Notes under the pieces: generated by a model | Seen by the model: only the letters and a program-made list of their open reading frames with translations | Told to the model about the DNA's origin: nothing | The model's database searches: none | Made by a program: the position numbers and the translations under genes | Source: Miscanthus floridulus | Taxonomy: Eukaryota; Streptophyta; Magnoliopsida; Poales; Poaceae | Length of the DNA stretch: 64,000 bases | Reading direction: 5' to 3' | Assembly (NCBI RefSeq): GCF_019320115.1 | Contig: NC_089581.1 | Span: forward strand, 69,420,485-69,484,484 | Shown here: positions 59,277-64,000 of the stretch, in pieces | Numbering within the stretch: position 1 is the first letter of the stretch | Layout of the letters: the number at the start of each line of letters is the position of its first letter

Positions 59277-60393
59277 GTCCGGTTATCGTTGTGGTGACAA
59301 TGTCTGGGAAAGAAGGTCGCTTTCCAATACACCTCAGGCTGCTGGAGGCGGCAGATCACCCACAGTCCTAATGAAAGACAGACAAAGCAAGCAACGAGAT
59401 GAGAAGCTGCACTTTTAATCACACTTTCAGCATAAGACAACCACATGTAACCAAAACAAAGAACACCCCTAATGCGCAAATGTCAGAATAAACCCGTAGA
59501 GAAATAGATGGTAATAGCTGTCGCCCTCTTGGCCTCTCCTAGAATTACACATGTAGGAAGTATTGCTGATACCCCTACTGTGATTCAGTTGTAACGAAAA
59601 GCAAACAGAGTAGACAAGGAGATCCAAGGTGCATTTGTATACAGAAGAATCATTAGCATGAACTAGCCCAAACAACAAAAATGGATACTGTTAATATAAT
59701 ATCAACAGAAGTCTATAAAGAAAACAGATGGTTTATTGTTGTACAACTTTCATTTATTAATTAATCTGCAGTAGGGGCTTTCACCCTTCCTGTTTCTTCC
59801 TCGAAAAAAAAATGGTGCAAAGCGACCCTTTTCTGACATTACACCCTTGAGAGAAATCACTGAAACCACACTGCAGTTCAGAGTAAGCATACAGCAGCAA
59901 CGTATGAGAGTAAAGTTGCTGTTTGGATGAAAGGAACGAATAGCTAAGATGGCCTTAAAACACACTTTCGTCAGAAGGAAAGAAAAAAGAAGTTCGGGGG
60001 TGTATACCTTCCAGATCTAGAACCGAGGAGCAAACCGGAGCCACCACAGAGGACGTCGTCTCCGTCACGCGAATCCCCGACTTCCCAATGCAGATCCACC
60101 CGCGAACACACTGCACGTACGCACGCACGGAAACCTCCGATCAGGAATCTCGCAAGAGTAACCGAAAGGGATAGCCATCGACCGCACACCTCAAGCCCAA
60201 CGAACCTGTAGCTCGAAGCAGGCCGCCGAATCTGACCTTTCTCGCCGAATCTCGCAACTTCCGGAGCGCGAAAAACCCGCGAGGAAACACCTTTGTGGCC
60301 AGGAGGAGGCGGCGGCGCATCGAACCACGGGGCCCAAAGCCGGATCCCGGCACAACCGCCGGCGAGAAAGTCCGCGTAAAGGTGGGCGGGGGC

Positions 60394-60401
60394 TTAGGGT
60401 T
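60394..60401 (-). promoter_or_regulatory. Telo-box near the PNRC-like gene start
   Basis: The minus strand reads AACCCTAA within the GC-rich first exon or promoter region. Telo-boxes occur near start sites of many housekeeping and translation-related plant genes. Confidence 0.5.
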
Positions 60402-60591
60402 CGGCGAGTGAGAGGCCAACGGGCGGAGAGGGGCGCGGACGAGCAAGAGCCAGGGGGAGGGAGGAGGGGGATGGGGAAGTAGGGTAGGACGGCGTCGGAC
60501 CCGAGGCGGGGGTTTCGCAGCGGCAGTTGATACAAGTCCGTTGCGTCCGGCTCGCGTGAAAATGGCGCTGGCTTTTGGATTCGTGCGTTAT

Positions 60592-60663
60592 TGGGCCGAG
60601 ACCGAGACGGACTTCTAGAGCGAAATAAACGGCCCACCTGTTGGCCCTGGAATGAAAGGCCCA
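60592..60663 (-). promoter_or_regulatory. Cluster of site II (TGGGCC) elements
   Basis: TGGGCC at 60592-60597 and, on the minus strand, TGGGCC at 60631-60636 and 60658-60663, upstream of the predicted PNRC-like transcript. Such clusters with telo-boxes are TCP-factor targets in plant promoters. Confidence 0.5.
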
Positions 60664-60756
60664 GCACGTTACAGCGAGGTAAGGGCATTCGGCGTTTGGA
60701 AAGTCATTTAAATAGAAAACATTTTGTGTATCTTTGTATACTCAAATTGCTTTTTC

Positions 60757-60899
60757 TACTTCCTCTGTTTTAAATCATAAGATGTTTTTACTTTTATAGA
60801 TATATCATTTTTATCATGTATGTATCTACATATAGTGTATAGCAAAAGATATATATATAGAAAAACTAAAACGTCTTATAATTTGAAACGGATGAAGTA
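60757..60899. mobile_element. Stowaway MITE (Tc1/mariner type)
   Basis: 143 bp including TA at both ends. Inverted ends ACTTCCTCTGTTTTAAATCA and (inverted) ACTTCATCCGTTTCAAATTA. Classic grass Stowaway; no coding sequence. Confidence 0.88.
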
Positions 60900-61082
60900 T
60901 ATTTTATGCGCACTCTAAAGAGACATCATCGCTCTATATCTTAGGTTAGCAAGAAATTTGAAATAGAATATGTCTATATTTAGAGATTCAATTAAATAGA
61001 CTGTTTGAGGGTATTTTCACTAAAATCTCTATTTCTATAAATTAAATTAAGCAGGATATAAAATATCTCTCAGAAGTACTCT

Positions 61083-61138
61083 AATCATAGATGTTTGAGT
61101 TGACTTTTTAAATCATAGATGTTTGAGTTGACCTTTTA
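61083..61138. repeat. 28-bp tandem duplication
   Basis: AATCATAGATGTTTGAGTTG occurs at 61083 and 61111 with nearly identical continuations. Confidence 0.85.
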
Positions 61139-61322
61139 AAGGCACCACCTAAATGTGTTAGGTCTGCATATACGATTATCATCATCGTGTACGAATGTCA
61201 CTAGTGTATCTACATGTAAGGTTGAGCGGAATTTTCCAAACTTTGACTTTAGATCTACATAGCTATGAGTGACAACTCGAGATTTGGATTTTAGATCTAC
61301 AACAAGGATTTTCAAGATATTA

Positions 61323-61440
61323 GCTTTGTTCGTTTTGCTGAAAAGTCACGGCTGAAAGTACTGTTCACTGATTTATTGGGAGAGAAAAATAATGTTCGTT
61401 CGCTGAAATAGTACGGCTCATAAGACAAGTGAACAGAGCC
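61323..61440. mobile_element. Short hAT-like MITE
   Basis: Left end GCTTTGTTCGTTTTGCTGAA; right end (inverted) GGCTCTGTTCACTTGTCTTA. GCTGAAA words and a GAGAGAAAAA block inside match a common grass MITE family. No clear target duplication. Confidence 0.65.
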
Positions 61441-62034
61441 ATTATCGGCATGTATTATTTATATATGTGTAGAGTTTAGGTCATGGGAGGTTAGGGTTAG
61501 GATTTCTATTCCAAAACAAATTTAATTTCATGTTAAAAAAATTAGAAAAATCCAAAATTGGTATTTAAACCATGAAGAAAATCAAAGCTTCCAAAAATTT
61601 AGACAAAATCTCATAGATAAATTAGAACATGACGAACCTAGATAAAGATTGTGTTCGACTGCACTATTTTGCAACAGTAATAGTATAGTAGTAACCTGTG
61701 AAAGTGGGCTGTAGTAGCCATAGCAGCAAAATGCTGCAAAAAAAAATGCTTCCGAATAGGCCCAAAATTTTTAGATCACATAAGAAAAAATTAGAGCATC
61801 CAAAATCTATAGTTTTCCTTAAAAATATTTAAATGCCAGAAGGTCTAGAAAATTTGTGAGAAGAAACTACACTGTGCCTAAACACATTTGAAAACTTTCG
61901 GGCACACACAAAACACAATATGCTACTAGCATCATTACATCAAACAACATTTCTACCATATAATTTATTACTTTAATTCAAGAAATAGTGTTTTCTTGAA
62001 CTAGAAGTCAAAGATTCGACTAAAGGTTGGCAAG
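61441..62034. other. Unassigned AT-rich sequence
   Basis: AT-rich sequence with no ORF of note, RNA gene or repeat boundary that I can support. Confidence 0.4.
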
Positions 62035-62045
62035 ATTTTAAAAAG

Positions 62046-63258
62046 GGAAAGGCTAGCGCCCTCCGGCCCTAGGCCCGCGTCCGGACGTTGCTCCCCGCGT
62101 CCCGTGCCTGCTTTGTTCGGCACGCCCCACCCGCTCGAATTCTACGCTGCTCGAATGACTCGCCCCACCCATGCCGCCCGTCCTCACACTGGCCCATGTC
62201 ACCCGAACACCACCAGTATCGAGAAGAGGAGGAGGCACCGAGGCGAGGTAGCAGAAGGTGAGGAGGGAGATGCAATACCCGATCTACTTTTAAAACATCC
62301 AAATGAAACATTTGCAACATACGTTCAAAAATAATTGAAATACTTGCAACATACGTTTGAAACACTTGTAAAAACACTTGAAAACGTTTGAAAAGCCAAT
62401 GCAAAATATATGCAACATCTAGATAAAAATACATGAACCGTATGTGTGAAACACATACAATATTCAGATAAACACACTTACAACATACGTCTGGAAAAGC
62501 AACTAAAACATTAGGAACAAAAGCTTTTAACATACGTGTTGCAACATATAGAACATCCCGATCTACTTTTACAACATCCACATAAAACACATGCAACATC
62601 CAGATAAAACATCTAAAACACTTAAAACATACTCTTGCAACATGTGTTTCCAGCGCGCAAATGTCACGTTGTTGCTTAGACGAATCACTGAGCTCGATGT
62701 CGCTACGGCGCATGGAGCTCGTCGGTGCGCCCCTAGGCGAGGGCCTGCTCGGTGGCCTCGGTGGGCACCTACGCGAGCACCCCTGGGCGAGCACCTGCTC
62801 TGTGGCCTAGGCTAGCTCGATGTCGCCACAACACATGGAGCTCGTCGGTGCGCCCCTAGGCGAGGACCTGCTCACGGGCCTAGGTGAGCAACTGCACGAG
62901 GCGCGCGAGCACCCCTAGGTGAGCACTTGCTCCGTGGCTTGGGCCAGCACACCCTGGGTGTGGTGGGGGACAGAGGCGTCGTAGGGGATGGCGGCAGCGA
63001 TGCGCTAGAGTGGCATGGTAGGGTCGGTGGCCGAGCGTGGCGCGTCGGAGGTGGTCGCGCGCCACGCGCTCGCTGGGCCAGTGGCCAACCGCTGGAGGCG
63101 GTAGGCGAGCGGATAGGAGCAAATGAGCGGATAGAAACGAGTACATGGACGAGCTAATTTTTTATTTAGAAATGGAGCAGCGGGGGGTCTTGGGCTAGCG
63201 TCGCGCGACCCACCGATGGAGCGTCTGGCCCCCCGGACGACTGCTTCCTAGCATTAGC
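62046..63258. mobile_element. Mutator-like non-autonomous element
   Basis: About 1.2 kb flanked by ATTTTAAAAAG on both sides (62035-62045 and 63259-63269), consistent with a 9-11 bp Mutator-type duplication. Both ends (right one inverted) carry GCTAG near the terminus followed by GTCCGG or CTCCGG, a weak inverted repeat. The interior has many GCAACAT/AAAACAT words (62290-62640), then a GC-rich block. No transposase; the long minus ORF (62069-62794) shows no motif. Confidence 0.55.
62692..62937. repeat. 123-bp tandem duplication
   Basis: GCTCGATGTCGC and GGAGCTCGTCGGTGCGCCCC recur 123 bp apart (starts 62692 and 62815), followed in both by AGCACCCCT-type sequence. Lies inside the Mutator-like element. 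Confidence 0.75.
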
Positions 63259-63269
63259 ATTTTAAAAAG

Positions 63270-63652
63270 CTATGATAATTTTTGCTTCATGCTTTTTATT
63301 CACATCCCAAAATCCAGATCTTATGGTGCAACACTAAGACAGGGACAACCATCATGCGACATCTAGCGAGTGTTGACAATCACTAACACCTGTTTTGACC
63401 ATCAACATTCCACCCAAAAGCATGATAAAGTAAGGTATATCATCATCATAAATGTTGTATTTTATTTATAATTCACCTAGTTCCACTTGTGCTTGTAGAA
63501 TTATTTGTATGCAGAAAAATATGGCAAAAATATGCAAAATAGTGACAAAAATGGACAAAGGGAGCAAGTGGACATGGCAGTGGGACCAAGGGCCCACATG
63601 CCATGCTGGTCAGCCCCATAAGGGCATTGCCCGGTGCCAGCTTGGCCCCTGC
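63270..63652. other. Unassigned sequence
   Basis: No gene or repeat boundary recognised. Confidence 0.4.
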
Positions 63653-64000
63653 TGAAAGGTCTAGTTTGGTTTTGGTGAATTGATAAAACCCTAAGTGCTA
63701 ACCTAGTTTATCACAGTGATTATAAGATAGGTAGCACATTCCAAGTGGTGAAGCAAATGAAGATCATGACATGATGATGGTGATGCCATTGTGATGATCA
63801 AGTGCTTGGACTTGGAAAAGGAGAAAGAGAAACAAAAGGCTCAAGGCAAAGGTATAAATGGTAGGAGCCATTTTGTTTCAGTGATCAAGACACTTAGCGA
63901 GTGTGATCACATTTATATTTGATAGCCGTACTATTAAGAGGAGTGAAACTCATATCGAAATACGGTTATCAAAGTGCCACTAGATGGACTCATTGCATAT
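63653..64000 (+). mobile_element. Start of a Sirevirus-like Copia LTR (runs off window)
   Basis: Begins TGAAAGGTCTAGTTTGG and continues GAGCCATTTT...GATAGCCGTACTATTAAGAG, colinear with the start of solo LTR E (30299-30525 plus 35197 onwards). It is better preserved. Whether it is a solo LTR or the 5' end of a full element cannot be told here. Confidence 0.75.

Larger units (their letters stand above)
57480..60450 (-). other. Probable transcription unit of the PNRC-like gene
   Basis: Inferred mRNA on the minus strand: GC-rich non-coding exon 1 (~60450-60008), intron 59368-60007 (donor GGAAG/GTATAC, acceptor TTTCATTAG/GACTG), coding exon containing 58704-59276, long 3' UTR, a second intron at 57789-57875, and a last non-coding exon to about 57480. 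Exon ends are predicted from splice-like sequences only. Confidence 0.55.

Noticed and set aside
60141..60688. Arg/Pro-rich minus-strand ORFs of 101 and 165 codons
   Set aside because: Overlap the GC-rich first exon and promoter of the PNRC-like gene; composition explains the open frames.
62069..62794. 241-codon minus-strand ORF
   Set aside because: Crosses the GCAACAT array and GC block of the Mutator-like element; no protein motif.
1..64000. CRISPR arrays, bacterial operons, rRNA genes or phage modules
   Set aside because: None seen; direct repeats are LTRs, MITEs or minisatellites of a plant nuclear genome.

Overview
The window is plant nuclear DNA, almost certainly from a grass. The GC-rich gene ends, the Stowaway, CACTA, MULE and hAT-like MITEs and the Tekay, Tat and Sirevirus-type retrotransposons suggest a panicoid grass, perhaps a sorghum/sugarcane relative (a guess). 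Most of it is transposable elements, many nested. Only two ordinary cellular genes can be supported: a DUF1677 gene (55215-55526, +) and a PNRC-like proline-rich gene (58704-59276, -).

Region 1 (1-28706) is a three-level nest. The outer layer is a decayed plus-strand Ty3/Gypsy chromovirus, element C, of which only the 3' part of pol and a 4.5-kb 3' LTR (21430-28706) lie in the window. A minus-strand Tat/Retand-type Gypsy element, B, inserted into its reverse transcriptase at 21429/21430. B has its 5' LTR at 20161-21429, a degenerate gag, a remnant of the integrase C-terminus and a spliced additional ORF on the opposite strand. It lacks protease, RT, RNase H and most of integrase. A third, nearly complete Tekay-type chromovirus, element A (435-15891, minus), inserted into B's additional ORF. 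A has two LTRs of exactly 4654 bp, a perfect GAGAG target duplication, PBS, PPT, a gag-pol frame with three stops and an intact separate ORF upstream of gag.

The most interesting object is that upstream ORF (9898-10482, minus, 194 aa). Its first ATG opens a sequence matching the histone H3 N-terminal tail at 15 of 21 positions, including the K4 and K9 contexts, followed by a coiled coil and a strongly acidic tail. The same element carries an integrase chromodomain, a fold that in other proteins reads methylated H3 tails. Splice-acceptor-like sequences end exactly at both the ORF1 ATG and the gag ATG.

Region 2 (28707-36954) holds a minus-strand Copia protease/integrase fragment and a solo LTR of a Sirevirus-like Copia element (30299-36949). 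That solo LTR is itself split by a solo LTR of the element A family (30526-35191) with a perfect ATAGA duplication. Region 3 (36955-53400) has a degenerate Copia element with 480-bp LTRs, a small non-autonomous LTR element, CACTA and MULE MITEs, a LINE 3' remnant, and tandem repeats. Region 4 (53400-60700) is the genic part, with two convergent genes. Region 5 (60700-64000) has Stowaway, hAT-like and MULE-like elements and the first 348 bases of another Sirevirus-like LTR.

All coordinates come from reading the sequence. No alignment or database search was run. Family assignments rest on recognised motifs, terminal sequences, domain order and target duplications.
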